From assembly GCF_001806875.1 (NCBI RefSeq), contig NZ_KV786277.1, positions 1-64,000 on the forward strand: a stretch of 64,000 nt of DNA. The letters are read 5' to 3'. This DNA is from Corynebacterium sp. HMSC29G08 (GTDB lineage: Bacteria; Actinomycetota; Actinomycetes; Mycobacteriales; Mycobacteriaceae). The translations under genes were made by a program, and so were the position numbers. Shown here piece after piece: positions 1 to 8,276 of this stretch. Positions within the stretch are counted from its first letter, which is position 1. Every line of letters begins with the position of its first letter. The notes beneath the pieces are model-generated. The model had not been told where the DNA came from, ran no database searches, and was given only the letters and a program-made list of their open reading frames with translations.

Positions 1-99
1 GGTTTACCCGTCCACAAAATTTGACACAGCCCAGATGGCACCATCTTGGAAGACGGCACCACCCGGTATCAAAATCCCAACCAACCCTTTGAGTCTTAA
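1..99 (+). other. Possible 3' remnant of an upstream reading frame
   Basis: No complete gene fits here. One frame reads seven residues to a TGA at 22-24 and then stays open to a TAA at 97-99, giving a short peptide that contains HSPDGTILEDGTTRYQNP and has no start codon. It is in the same frame as the broken gene that follows. It could be the tail of a gene lying outside the window, possibly a toxin-like protein given the immunity-like genes after it, but no family is recognised. The function is unknown. Confidence 0.25.
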
Positions 100-108
100 G
101 GATGGCCG

Positions 109-696
109 ATGGATCTTACACAGTTTAATGATGTGTTGTTCGAGTGTTTGGACGCGCATTTTTCACGTATCGATAATGCGCTTATAGGCGACTCGTTTGT
201 GTGGTCGATGCGCTCGGGCGACTTAATCTGGATCGTGCGGATGGACTACGACGGCCTTCTCAATGAGTATTCTTTCCTTGGTGTTGAATTCGCTCCCGCG
301 GCATGGGTAAACGAGGATTAGTCGAACACGAAACAAGCCCCTGGTCTGCTTCTTCCACAGTTGGTTGATTTTGATTCCTTGGACTTCGTTGTTTGTGTTG
401 ACTACAGTAAGTTGCCCGGTCAGCCCTTCTCTGCCTTCTTCATATCGGGACTTCATGATGAATATCTGGAATATCGTCGCCAGGATGTTCCTGAGTATTT
501 CGATCTTGATGCTCGGCGGCAGGATCTGAATACGTTTTTTGACGCGTTGAAGGCCGGTATGCAGGCGTTGACCACATTGGATCAGATCAGCGCATTGCGC
601 TATGGCGACAACCCGGAGATGACACCCGGCAAAATTGAGCAGGCATGGCAAGAACACAAAGCGATGATGGATGACGACCCCTACGAACGGACCTAG
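109..696 (+). pseudogene. Hypothetical protein gene split by an in-frame TAG
   Basis: A reading frame starting with ATG nine bases after an AAGGA ribosome site runs 70 codons to a TAG at 319-321. The same frame then continues without interruption for about 125 more codons to a second TAG. Both halves have ordinary acidic protein-like composition, so this looks like one ~195-residue protein broken by a single nonsense codon. An internal TTG at 361 could restart translation, but no good ribosome site precedes it. The family is not recognised. The acidic, small, soluble character and the genes beside it suggest an immunity protein of a contact or polymorphic toxin system, which is inference only. 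Alternatives are two separate small genes or amber readthrough. Confidence 0.5.
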
Positions 697-730
697 GGCC
701 CGTGTTAAGCACTGGAAATGAGGAGTTTTT

Positions 731-1135
731 GTGAGCTTGATCCCTGTTTATACGCAGCTTTCCCCAAAGGAGTTTGAGCGTCTTAACGCCATGGAGATGG
801 ATGAGCGCGAACTCGCATTGGTGAAGATTTGGGAAGATTCCGCCGAGCTTGTCGCAGACATAGACAAAATGGCTGATATTACCTACTACAAACTTTCGCT
901 CCAACTGGGCGAGGATCGTGCTGATGCTATCATGCGCGGCACATACGACTGGGACCCGGAACAAAAGACAGAGGGGTTCGGTTTCAACCTGGTTGCAGAT
1001 GTTGCGCAGATGGCGCAGGAGCTCAAACGTGTAATCCCCGACAAGAGTCGGCTTCCCGATGGTATTGCGACCTTGACCGATTTCTATGCTGACGCAGCTG
1101 CACGCGGCAACACCGTAGTAATCACCATCACCTAA
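731..1135 (+). CDS. DUF1877/YfbM-like small protein
   Basis: This 134-residue soluble protein starts with GTG, eight bases after a GAGGAG-like site. The beginning (MSLIPVYTQLSPKEFERLNA) resembles the start of the DUF1877/YfbM family, which opens with a short strand and then a helix containing SP-x-ELE-x-L. It follows the broken gene on the same strand with a 34-base gap and ends just before a strong palindromic terminator shared with rpmA. DUF1877-type proteins often sit among toxin and immunity genes, so an immunity-like role is possible. Residues that would prove a function are not visible. Confidence 0.6.
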   Translation: MSLIPVYTQLSPKEFERLNAMEMDERELALVKIWEDSAELVADIDKMADITYYKLSLQLGEDRADAIMRGTYDWDPEQKTEGFGFNLVADVAQMAQELKRVIPDKSRLPDGIATLTDFYADAAARGNTVVITIT

Positions 1136-1165
1136 AACTGCCTGCGATGGCGAGCAAAGACGAAA

Positions 1166-1204
1166 CTGCCCTGAACTCCAGTCCAATACTGGAGTTCAGG
1201 GCAG
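1166..1204. terminator. Bidirectional terminator, 17-bp perfect stem
   Basis: A perfect 17-bp inverted repeat (CTGCCCTGAACTCCAGT and its complement) with a five-base loop lies between the convergent DUF1877-like gene and rpmA. It probably ends transcription from both sides. There is only a short T tract on either side. Confidence 0.8.
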
Positions 1205-1221
1205 CGTAAAACTTAGGTAGC

Positions 1222-1542
1222 TTAGGCGGTCTCTTCGACTACGCCTGCAGCCTCAGCAGCCTCGAGCACCTCAGCGGAGACGCCCTGGCCGTCAGCGGGA
1301 ACAATGTTCACAACGCGACGACGCTTCTTGATGCCGAACTGCACCGAACCAGCTGCCAGTGCGAACAAGGTGTCGTCGCCACCACGGCCAACGTTGTCGC
1401 CCGGGTGGAACTTGGTGCCACGCTGGCGAACGAGGATCTCGCCGGCCTTGACCTGCTGGCCGCCGAAACGCTTCACACCGAGGCGCTTCGACTCAGAGTC
1501 ACGGCCGTTCGAGGAGCTGGATGCACCCTTTTTGGTTGCCAT
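1222..1542 (-). CDS. rpmA: 50S ribosomal protein L27
   Basis: L27 is part of the large ribosomal subunit, where its N-terminal tail reaches the peptidyl transferase centre. The sequence [20 protein letters not shown] followed by [20 protein letters not shown] is the family signature. At 106 residues it is longer than most L27 proteins (about 85) because of an acidic Ala/Glu/Val-rich tail. It lies 32 bases after rplU and will share its transcript. The usual downstream gene obg is absent; instead a terminator and oppositely oriented accessory genes follow. The stop region is a short repeat giving two in-frame TAA codons nine bases apart. Confidence 0.98.
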   Translation of the reverse strand: MATKKGASSSSNGRDSESKRLGVKRFGGQQVKAGEILVRQRGTKFHPGDNVGRGGDDTLFALAAGSVQFGIKKRRRVVNIVPADGQGVSAEVLEAAEAAGVVEETA

Positions 1543-1574
1543 TATTCAAATCTCCTTGACGTTGAAAAGTTTGC

Positions 1575-1877
1575 TTACTTAATGCCGGTGACCTTGACCA
1601 CGGTCAAAGGCTGGCGGTGGCCCTGACGGACCTTGTAGCCCGTCTTGTTCTTGTACTTGAGGATGTCGACCTTCTTGCCCTTGGTCTGCTCCACAATTTC
1701 AGCCTCAACCTTGCTGGAAGCAAGCTTGTCGCCGGTGGTGACGTCTGCGCCATTTACGAGAAGGATCGGGGTGAGTTCGACCTTGTCGCCTGCTTCACCC
1801 TCAAGCTTCTCGACCTTGACCAGGTCGCCCTCGGCAACCTTGTACTGCTTGCCGCCGGTCTTGACGATCGCGTACAT
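1575..1877 (-). CDS. rplU: 50S ribosomal protein L21
   Basis: L21 binds 23S rRNA in the large subunit. The start [18 protein letters not shown] and the end [20 protein letters not shown] match the family, and 100 residues is the normal length. A GGGTAACCC/AGGGG stretch precedes the ATG. It is the first gene of the rplU-rpmA pair, downstream of rne. The 214 bases between rne and this gene probably hold the rne terminator and the rplU promoter and leader. Confidence 0.98.
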   Translation of the reverse strand: MYAIVKTGGKQYKVAEGDLVKVEKLEGEAGDKVELTPILLVNGADVTTGDKLASSKVEAEIVEQTKGKKVDILKYKNKTGYKVRQGHRQPLTVVKVTGIK

Positions 1878-2052
1878 AGAGGGTTACCCCTTCTCTCTTA
1901 CTCGCCCGCCCCCGGCATGCCTCGGTGACGGAAATGGAACAACATTTAGCGTTTCGGGGCCCGCCTTCTTAGGTGGCAGTGGCCCGCCGTGCCCGCATGC
2001 TTGGGCAACGAGGTGCGAGCACCCCAAAACAGCGACTGTCAAAGACTACACC

Positions 2053-2086
2053 GGAAGGCCGCGATTTACCAAACCTCGGCCTTTCC
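2053..2086 (-). terminator. Possible rne terminator
   Basis: An inverted repeat (GGAAGGCCG with CGGCCTTTCC, one bulged base) lies just after the rne stop codon. The following bases on the minus strand are not a clear T-run, so this may be a weak terminator or an RNA processing signal. Confidence 0.4.
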
Positions 2087-2091
2087 TGCTG

Positions 2092-5000
2092 CTACCTGCT
2101 AGACGTACGGCGTGTCGCCCTACGACGTCCACGACGCTGCGAGACCTCAACATGTGCCGCCTCGCGCTTCGTTTGAGCAGCGCGCTTCTGCGAAGACTCG
2201 CCGCCCTTGCCCTGGGCAGAGCCTGTACCCGACTGGGAACGGGCAGCAGCCGTCGAAGTGCGACGCGTTGCCCTACGACGCTGACGCGTACGCGGTTTCG
2301 CAGCAGAAGAGCGGCGAGCACTGCGACTGCCTTCGCGCGGCGATGCTTCCGCCCTTTCCTCTACCGCTACTTCCGCTACTTCCGTGATGAAGTCCTCACG
2401 CTTCGGACGGTGATCCGAGCGCGAGTTCCCACGCGTGCGGCGCTTACGGCGCGGTGAGGACTCAAACTCCTCAACCGCCTCCTCATAGGTCTGGGTTGGG
2501 GTGTTGACGTTGGCGTCGTCAAGCTGAAGCTCCTTGCCGCGCCCACGGGAACCACCGCGACGACCGCGGCGGCGCGGACGCTTCTCCTGCGGCTCTTCGA
2601 TGTCAGTGGCTGCCTCAACAATGATCGAGTCGGCGATCTCATCCAACATCTCATCCAACTCAGCCTCAACGGCCGGATCGATGTCCTTCGGAGCAGCTTC
2701 TTCGCGCATCGCCTTCGCCACCGGGTGCTCCCCCTTCGGACGACGGCGACCCCTGCGATCCTTGCGGCTGTCCTGGCTATCGCGGTGCTCGTGGTGCTCA
2801 TGGCCATCAACCGGGTCATCAGCAACCAAAATCCCGCGGCCGCCACACACCTCACACGGCTGCGCGAACGTCTCCAGCAGGCCAGTGCCCAAACGCTTAC
2901 GCGTCATTTGCACCAAGCCTAGCGACGTCACCTCAGAAACCTGATGACGCGTACGATCACGGCCCAACGCCTCCTTCAAACGACGCAGTACCAAATCCTG
3001 ATTCTCCGGCAAGATCATGTCAATGAAGTCAACGATGATGATCCCGCCAATGTCACGCAGGCGAATCTGACGCACAATCTCCTCGGCAGCCTCAAGGTTG
3101 TTCGAGGTCACGGTCTCCTCCAACGAACCGCCGGAGCCCGTGAACTTGCCCGTATTGACGTCAATGACCGTCATCGCCTCAGTGCGATCAATGATCAAAG
3201 AACCACCCGACGGCAGCCACACCGTGCGCGACAGCGCCTTCTCAATCTGCTCATCAACGCGGTAGACCTCGAACGCGTCCTGGCCGTCGTGCTTATTACG
3301 GTCGAACTTCACCAGGCGGTCCAGCAGGTCAGGCGCCACCGACTCCACATACGCATGCACGGTGTTCCACGGCTTACGGCCGTCTACAACCAGCTCGGTG
3401 AAGTCCTCATTAAACAGGTCACGCACAACCTTGACCAACAGGTTCGGCTCTTCATACAGCGTGACCGGGGTTGCACCCTTGGCGTTCTTCTCCTTCTCCG
3501 CATGGTTCTGGATAGCCTCCCACTGCGTGTGCAAACGGTTCACATCCGCCGCAATGGCCTCCTCCGACACGTTCTCCGCGGCCGTGCGAATGATTGCGCC
3601 ACCCTTGCCCGGAACCACGTTGTTCAAAATCTCTTTAAGACGCTTACGCTCCGGCGCCGGCAACTTCCTCGAAATGCCCGCACTGCGGCCGCCCGGCACG
3701 TACACCAAGTAGCGCCCAGCCAGCGAAATCTGCGTGGTCAGCCGCGCACCCTTGTGCCCAATCGGGTCCTTGGTCACCTGGACCAGCACCTGGTCACCGG
3801 ACTTCAGGGCATGTTCTATACGACGCGAGCGTCCACCCAAACCCGCCGCCTTCCAGTCCACCTCACCGGCGTAAAGCACACCGTTGCGACCCTGGCCGAT
3901 ATCAATGAACGCGGCCTCCATACTGGGCAGCACGTTCTGCACACGGCCCAGGTAAATATTGCCGATCATGGACGCCTGAGCGTCGGAGGTGACGAAGTGC
4001 TCGACCAACAGGCCGTCTTCAAGCACGCCGACCTGCGTGATCTTGCCCGTACCGTCATGCCGCTCGCGTTCACGCACCACCATGGTGCGCTTCACCGACT
4101 CACGACGCGCCAAGAACTCCGCCTGCGACACAATCTTGGAACGCTTCCGCCCCTCCTCGCGCTTCTCGCTGCGACGACGACGCTGCGCCTCCAACCGCGC
4201 CGAGCCCTTAATCGCCTTCGGCTCCTCGATCACCTCGGCGTCATGGGTGTCCTGGTTGTCATGGTTGTCATCGGCGTCCTGGTTGTCGTGGGGGTCCTGG
4301 GTGTTTTGCCGGTTTTGTGCAGTGCTAGACCTGCGCGAACGACGACGCTTCGGCTGCGCCTGCTGCTTGGCCCCCTCACCAGTTTCGGCGGCGGTGTCCT
4401 CGGTAGCCACCTGGTCCTGGTCGTGATCCTGGTCCGGCTTCTGGTCCTGATCCGGCTTCTGGCTTGGGCGGCTCGCGCGGCGACGCGTCGAGCGTGCTGG
4501 CGCTTTAAACACCGGCGCATACGCAGCAGCTTCCTCGGCCGGCGCCGGGGTGACCTCCGGCTCAACGTCCGTAAGCAGGGCCTTTGGGTTTTCTGCGGTT
4601 TCTGCCTCCGCTGCACTGTCTACGTCTTGTGCGCGCTCAGCGCTTTCGGCATTTCCAGCGCTTTCGGCAAGCTCGGCTTCCACCTTGCGCTCAATCTGGT
4701 TGATCTCGTTAGCAACGTCCTTGCGCACACGCTGGCGGATCTTTTCATCCGCCTCATCAGCGGCAGCGCTATCCTGCGCTCCGGACTGCCCGGACTGTCC
4801 GGCCCCCTCAGTGTTGGTCGCTTTTGCAGACAACGCAGTCAGCAACTGCTCTGCCTCCGCACGCGTCAACGTAGACTGCGCAACCTTCACCAACCCCTGC
4901 TCAGACAGCGCAACGACTAGGTCTTTCGACGGCACATCCAGTGCCTTGGCCAGGTTGAACACACGCGTCTTCTCACCAAGCTGGGAACGATCAAACGCGT

Positions 5001-5196
5001 CAAACTTGTTCTGCGGTGCAGACTCCGTTGCACGCTTACGCGCAGTTTTCTTGGCCGTTGCCTTTTTCGTGGTGGCCTTTTTCGCGGTGGTTTTCTTGGC
5101 GGCGGTCTTCTTGGCCGTGCGCTTGGTGGTCCTCTTTGCCGACTTCTCAGTTGCTGGGCGTTCGTTTTGCTCAGCGGATTCGTCGCTACGTGCCAC
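2092..5196 (-). CDS. rne: Ribonuclease E/G
   Basis: This endoribonuclease matures rRNA and starts mRNA decay. The 1034-residue protein has the actinobacterial arrangement: a long low-complexity arm of about 390 residues (Lys/Ala-rich start, then Asp/Gln/His-rich repeats), an S1 RNA-binding domain around residues 400-470 (GNIYLGRVQNVLP), the catalytic domain with DRTEAMTVIDVNTG near 680 and DIGGIIIVDFIDM near 720, and the zinc-link motif CEVCGGRG near 780. An Arg-rich C-terminal arm follows. It stands upstream of rplU-rpmA, the usual context. The acidic repeats near residues 240-330 are likely to vary between strains. Confidence 0.97.
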   Translation of the reverse strand: MARSDESAEQNERPATEKSAKRTTKRTAKKTAAKKTTAKKATTKKATAKKTARKRATESAPQNKFDAFDRSQLGEKTRVFNLAKALDVPSKDLVVALSEQGLVKVAQSTLTRAEAEQLLTALSAKATNTEGAGQSGQSGAQDSAAADEADEKIRQRVRKDVANEINQIERKVEAELAESAGNAESAERAQDVDSAAEAETAENPKALLTDVEPEVTPAPAEEAAAYAPVFKAPARSTRRRASRPSQKPDQDQKPDQDHDQDQVATEDTAAETGEGAKQQAQPKRRRSRRSSTAQNRQNTQDPHDNQDADDNHDNQDTHDAEVIEEPKAIKGSARLEAQRRRRSEKREEGRKRSKIVSQAEFLARRESVKRTMVVRERERHDGTGKITQVGVLEDGLLVEHFVTSDAQASMIGNIYLGRVQNVLPSMEAAFIDIGQGRNGVLYAGEVDWKAAGLGGRSRRIEHALKSGDQVLVQVTKDPIGHKGARLTTQISLAGRYLVYVPGGRSAGISRKLPAPERKRLKEILNNVVPGKGGAIIRTAAENVSEEAIAADVNRLHTQWEAIQNHAEKEKNAKGATPVTLYEEPNLLVKVVRDLFNEDFTELVVDGRKPWNTVHAYVESVAPDLLDRLVKFDRNKHDGQDAFEVYRVDEQIEKALSRTVWLPSGGSLIIDRTEAMTVIDVNTGKFTGSGGSLEETVTSNNLEAAEEIVRQIRLRDIGGIIIVDFIDMILPENQDLVLRRLKEALGRDRTRHQVSEVTSLGLVQMTRKRLGTGLLETFAQPCEVCGGRGILVADDPVDGHEHHEHRDSQDSRKDRRGRRRPKGEHPVAKAMREEAAPKDIDPAVEAELDEMLDEIADSIIVEAATDIEEPQEKRPRRRGRRGGSRGRGKELQLDDANVNTPTQTYEEAVEEFESSPRRKRRTRGNSRSDHRPKREDFITEVAEVAVEERAEASPREGSRSARRSSAAKPRTRQRRRATRRTSTAAARSQSGTGSAQGKGGESSQKRAAQTKREAAHVEVSQRRGRRRATRRTSSR

Positions 5197-5392
5197 GATT
5201 AGCTCCTCTTTTATTGTTGGCCCTTGAAGTGTTCAACGCCGGGCGCTGGCGAAGTTTCTCGCCGCCGCCGCACAGCGCTGCCACTCAACGGGAACCGTAC
5301 GGTTGTAAAAAGTCTGGCCCCATTGTTGCACACCGCGGGCAATCCAGACGTTCCTCACACGGCTCGCCCCAACGGCGAACAGAGCCGATTCC

Positions 5393-5512
5393 AACAAATA
5401 TGCATATGCATATATGCATAAGCAATGGTCACAGCGTTTTTTCAATAAGACCCGCGTTAATGAAAATTGGCCGTGACCTGCAGACATGCATATATGCATA
5501 TGCATATTTGTT
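5393..5512. repeat. 27-bp perfect inverted repeat with 66-base spacer
   Basis: The arms at 5393-5419 and 5486-5512 are exact reverse complements. Each consists of AACAAAT followed by alternating TGCATATGCATATATGCAT. Inside the spacer a weaker dyad continues (GGTCAC and GTGACC). The element lies in the 461-base gap between rne and ndk, which holds no convincing gene. It could form a long hairpin or cruciform, bind a dimeric protein, or be a mobile relic; no target-site duplication is visible. Confidence 0.85.
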
Positions 5513-5576
5513 CCCGGGAGGGGGTCAACGACCCCGGGAGGGGGAAACGATCCCCAGGGGGAAGGGGACAACGAGC
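5513..5576. repeat. G-rich tandem repeats
   Basis: Two copies of a 20-base unit starting CCCGGGAGGGGG lie end to end, followed by a degenerate third copy. The strand carries many runs of three to five G. They directly adjoin the right arm of the 27-bp inverted repeat. A G-quadruplex is possible on the plus strand. Confidence 0.7.
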
Positions 5577-5621
5577 CCCGCACCCCCAACAAAAATCGCA
5601 ACACCCCCACAGAAACGAAAA

Positions 5622-5643
5622 CGCCCCGCACAAAGGCGGGGCG
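5622..5643 (-). terminator. ndk terminator
   Basis: An 8-bp GC stem (CGCCCCGC with GCGGGGCG) and six-base loop lie 15 bases after the ndk stop codon. It is followed on the minus strand by TTTTCGTTTC, as expected of an intrinsic terminator. Confidence 0.85.
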
Positions 5644-5657
5644 CAAAGAACAAGCGT

Positions 5658-6068
5658 TTACTTGTTCGGGAACCAGATGGCGATCTCGCGCTCAGCGGAC
5701 TCCGGGGAGTCAGAGCCGTGCACCACGTTTTCACCAACGGTCAGTGCGAAGTCACCGCGAATGGTGCCCGGGGTGGCCTTCTCAACCGGGTGGGTGCCAC
5801 CGGCAAGCTGGCGCCATGCTGCGATTGCAGACTCGCCCTCAACAATGCCGGCAACCAGCGGTGCGGAGGTGATGAAGTCAACGAGCTCGCCGAAGAACGG
5901 CTTGTCCTTGTGCTCAGCGTAGTGCTTTTCTGCAGTCTCGCGGTCTGCGGTGCGCAGATCCATCTCGACCAGCTTGAGGCCCTTGCGCTCAATGCGGGCA
6001 ATGATTTCGCCAACGTGGCCGTTTGCCACGCCGTCCGGCTTGATCAGAATCAGAGTACGTTCAGTCAT
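5658..6068 (-). CDS. ndk: Nucleoside diphosphate kinase
   Basis: Ndk moves the terminal phosphate of ATP to other nucleoside diphosphates. The 136-residue length is typical, and [20 protein letters not shown] is the conserved start. The catalytic histidine lies in the motif [19 protein letters not shown] strong terminator follows the gene. A small membrane protein gene lies 15 bases upstream on the same strand and may share its transcript. Confidence 0.98.
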   Translation of the reverse strand: MTERTLILIKPDGVANGHVGEIIARIERKGLKLVEMDLRTADRETAEKHYAEHKDKPFFGELVDFITSAPLVAGIVEGESAIAAWRQLAGGTHPVEKATPGTIRGDFALTVGENVVHGSDSPESAEREIAIWFPNK

Positions 6069-6083
6069 AGCGTTAAATTCTAC

Positions 6084-6389
6084 CTACACCCCGGCAACTA
6101 TGCGCGCCGCCTCCTCTGGTGAGGTGTTGCGGAACCAAAGCTGCACCTGCGAGATGGCCATCGGCGTGTTGCCTTCGGCTTTCATGCGGGCGATGGTTGC
6201 GTGCTGCTCGGCATCGAGAATCTTCGGTTTTGCCTGCATGTTGCGGGCTGTGTCTGCAAAGCCCCACGCGAGAAACACGAAGGCGACCCCGAGTGCAGCA
6301 AGTGCGACCCAGCGCGGCCAGCCCAGTGGTGCACTGAACACGGCAAGCAACGACAGGATGCCAGCGAGGATAAATGCAAGGTTGCGCAT
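6084..6389 (-). CDS. Small two-helix membrane protein
   Basis: The 101-residue protein has two hydrophobic segments (about residues 4-22 and 27-45), then a soluble tail containing AEQHATIARMKAEGNTPMAISQVQLWFRNTSPEEAARI, which looks like a short helical domain. No family is recognised. It lies just upstream of ndk and is divergent from the acyl-CoA ligase gene, with only 33 bases between the two starts. A TATAAA box for this gene lies inside that gap. Confidence 0.75.
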   Translation of the reverse strand: MRNLAFILAGILSLLAVFSAPLGWPRWVALAALGVAFVFLAWGFADTARNMQAKPKILDAEQHATIARMKAEGNTPMAISQVQLWFRNTSPEEAARIVAGV

Positions 6390-6422
6390 GAGCCCTGTTT
6401 ATACCGCAGGTAGCCTGTGCGC
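6390..6422. promoter_or_regulatory. Overlapping divergent promoters
   Basis: Only 33 bases separate two divergent start codons. On the plus strand TAGCCT ends six bases before the ligase ATG, the corynebacterial leaderless arrangement. On the minus strand TATAAA lies 10-16 bases before the other ATG. The two promoters must overlap, so their use may be linked. Confidence 0.45.
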
Positions 6423-7844
6423 ATGCAGTACTGTAGCCCGCTGCCAGATATCGACTTGCCCAACACGGACGTGTTCAGCTTTGTCCTGGGCAAGCTCGGC
6501 GACGACGCTGACCTGCCCGCAATCACCGAGGTAGACACCGGCAGCACGGTTACCTACGGCGAACTCACAAACCGTGTCGAAGCACTCGCCACCACCATCG
6601 CCCCTGAGGAAGTCATCGCGTTGCGCCAGCCGAACTCGATCGACTTCGCCGTCGGCCTGCTGGCCATCTTGCGCGCCGGCTCCACTGTCACGCTGATTGG
6701 GCCTTTATTGCTTGACGACGAAGCGTCGACCCTCAAACGCCTCTCCCATACCACCCGCGAACTCAACTTTGCTGAGATCCCGCACGAGATCCAGCACGGC
6801 ATCCAGCACACCCCGCCGGTGATTGACCCGCAATCCATCGCTGCGGTGCCGTTTTCTTCAGGCACTACGGGGCTTCCCAAGGCGGTGGAACTGACCCATG
6901 CCGCGATCACGGCGAACGCCGCGCAGTTCGACGCCGCCCTTCGCGCAAGCGGCATCGAAGCGCAGACGCGGACGTTTGCGCCGCTGCCATTTACGCATAT
7001 TTATGGGTTGAATACGTTGCTGTTGGCGTCGTTACGCGCAAGGCACCATATCCACACCACCGGGCGCTTTTCCTTCGAAGAGATGGTTGCCACCCACGCG
7101 AAGCACAGCATTGAGCTGACGTTTATCGCGCCTCCGATCGCGCGCCTTCTGGCCAAGCAGGAATTCGACGCAAGCGCGTTTGCCGCCAGCCGCTTCATGG
7201 TGTGCGGGGCAGCCTCGCTTGATGAGGAACTTGCACGAAGCGTGGAACGCAAATTGAACACCACAATCCTGCAGGGCTACGGCACCACGGAATCGGCGCC
7301 GGTCACACACGTGGGCATCGCGGGGAAGTCAACGCCGGGCTCCATCGGCTTTGCGGTACCCAACACACAGTTTCGGATCGTTGACCTAGACACCGGCGAA
7401 GACGCAACAACCGGCGAACTGCTCATCCGTGGCCCACAACTCATGCGCGGCTACCGCGACCAACCCCCACTCGGCCCAAACGACTGGCTGCACACAGGCG
7501 ATCTTGCGCGGCTGCGTGACAACGGCACCGTGGACATCATCGACCGCGTCAAAGACATCTTCAAATACCACGGCTACCAAATCTCCCCCGCAGAGCTAGA
7601 AGCCGTCTTACTCACCCACCCGCAGGTGGCAGATGCCGCAGTGGCGGGCAGGAAAACCGATGACGGTGAGGAGGTGCCGTGGGGGTTTGTGGTGTTGCGT
7701 GGGGCGTCGATAAGCAAGGAAAATCTCATTGCCTGGATGGCCGAGCGCGTCGCCCCATATAAAAAATTGCGCGGCATCACCGTGGTCGATGACATACCGC
7801 GCAACGCCGCAGGCAAAATCCTGCGACGCAACCTACCCCTCTGA
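6423..7844 (+). CDS. AMP-dependent acyl-CoA synthetase/ligase, 4CL-like
   Basis: The 473-residue protein belongs to the adenylate-forming family that activates a carboxylic acid with ATP and joins it to CoA. The phosphate loop SSGTTGLPKAVELTH lies near residue 143, the GYGTTESAP motif near 285, WLHTGDLARL near 355, and the C-terminal lysine motif PRNAAGKILRR at the end. It most resembles 4-coumarate-CoA ligases, but the acid used cannot be read from the sequence. ATG at 6423 was preferred to the GTG two codons earlier because a TAGCCT -10 box sits six bases before it. Its end overlaps the end of the convergent DUF4233 gene by 12 bases. Confidence 0.85.
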   Translation: MQYCSPLPDIDLPNTDVFSFVLGKLGDDADLPAITEVDTGSTVTYGELTNRVEALATTIAPEEVIALRQPNSIDFAVGLLAILRAGSTVTLIGPLLLDDEASTLKRLSHTTRELNFAEIPHEIQHGIQHTPPVIDPQSIAAVPFSSGTTGLPKAVELTHAAITANAAQFDAALRASGIEAQTRTFAPLPFTHIYGLNTLLLASLRARHHIHTTGRFSFEEMVATHAKHSIELTFIAPPIARLLAKQEFDASAFAASRFMVCGAASLDEELARSVERKLNTTILQGYGTTESAPVTHVGIAGKSTPGSIGFAVPNTQFRIVDLDTGEDATTGELLIRGPQLMRGYRDQPPLGPNDWLHTGDLARLRDNGTVDIIDRVKDIFKYHGYQISPAELEAVLLTHPQVADAAVAGRKTDDGEEVPWGFVVLRGASISKENLIAWMAERVAPYKKLRGITVVDDIPRNAAGKILRRNLPL

Positions 7845-8276
7845 GGCACCCAGGTGCTGCGTAACCAGGTAGCCGCCACGCATACGACGCTCCATCTCTG
7901 AGCGCAGCTTCACAATGTAAAACCACACAATGCCAAAGATGATGCCCACGGCCGTGACCGACCAGTGCACGAAAAACCCGAAGATCAACGGGATCTGCAA
8001 AGCCAGGTTGATCCACAGCGCACCCGGCGCGCGTTGCGCGAACGCCATGATCAGATGCGCGGCACCCAACACCGTGATGTAGCCCCAGTTAAACGTGGTC
8101 CACAGCACGCCACCATCTACTTTCAGCACTACAAGCAGGATCAGAAAGACCGTGATGGCCTCCATGACTAGCGTGCCGGACATCACGGGACGCAGACCCG
8201 CCATCGGGTCTTTTACCGGGGCGTGGCCGGGACCGAGGGGGCCGACGGGGATTTCGCGTGAATGCTTCGAGCTCAC
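7833..8276 (-). CDS. DUF4233 membrane protein
   Basis: The 147-residue protein has four predicted hydrophobic segments from about residue 32 to 125 and a short charged tail. Its start (DPMAGLRPVMSGTLVMEAI) and its position directly after folC match the actinobacterial DUF4233 family, whose job is unknown. The GTG start overlaps the folC TGA (GTGA), so the two are translationally coupled. The 3' end overlaps the convergent ligase gene. Confidence 0.85.
   Translation of the reverse strand: MSSKHSREIPVGPLGPGHAPVKDPMAGLRPVMSGTLVMEAITVFLILLVVLKVDGGVLWTTFNWGYITVLGAAHLIMAFAQRAPGALWINLALQIPLIFGFFVHWSVTAVGIIFGIVWFYIVKLRSEMERRMRGGYLVTQHLGASEG

Noticed and set aside
22-24. TGA at the window start as a selenocysteine codon
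   Set aside because: No SECIS-like structure or selenoprotein family can be recognised and the frame has no visible start.
319-321. TAG at 319 and TAG at 23784 as evidence for amber recoding
   Set aside because: Core genes in the window, such as rne and dinG, use TAG as a normal stop and no suppressor tRNA is seen, so simple nonsense mutation is more likely.
2944-4920. 658-residue reading frame antisense to rne
   Set aside because: It is a high-GC shadow of rne with an implausible Arg/Leu/His-rich composition.
5233-5646. 137-residue reading frame on the minus strand between rne and ndk
   Set aside because: Its composition comes from the inverted repeat and G-rich repeats, it runs through the ndk terminator, and it has no ribosome site.
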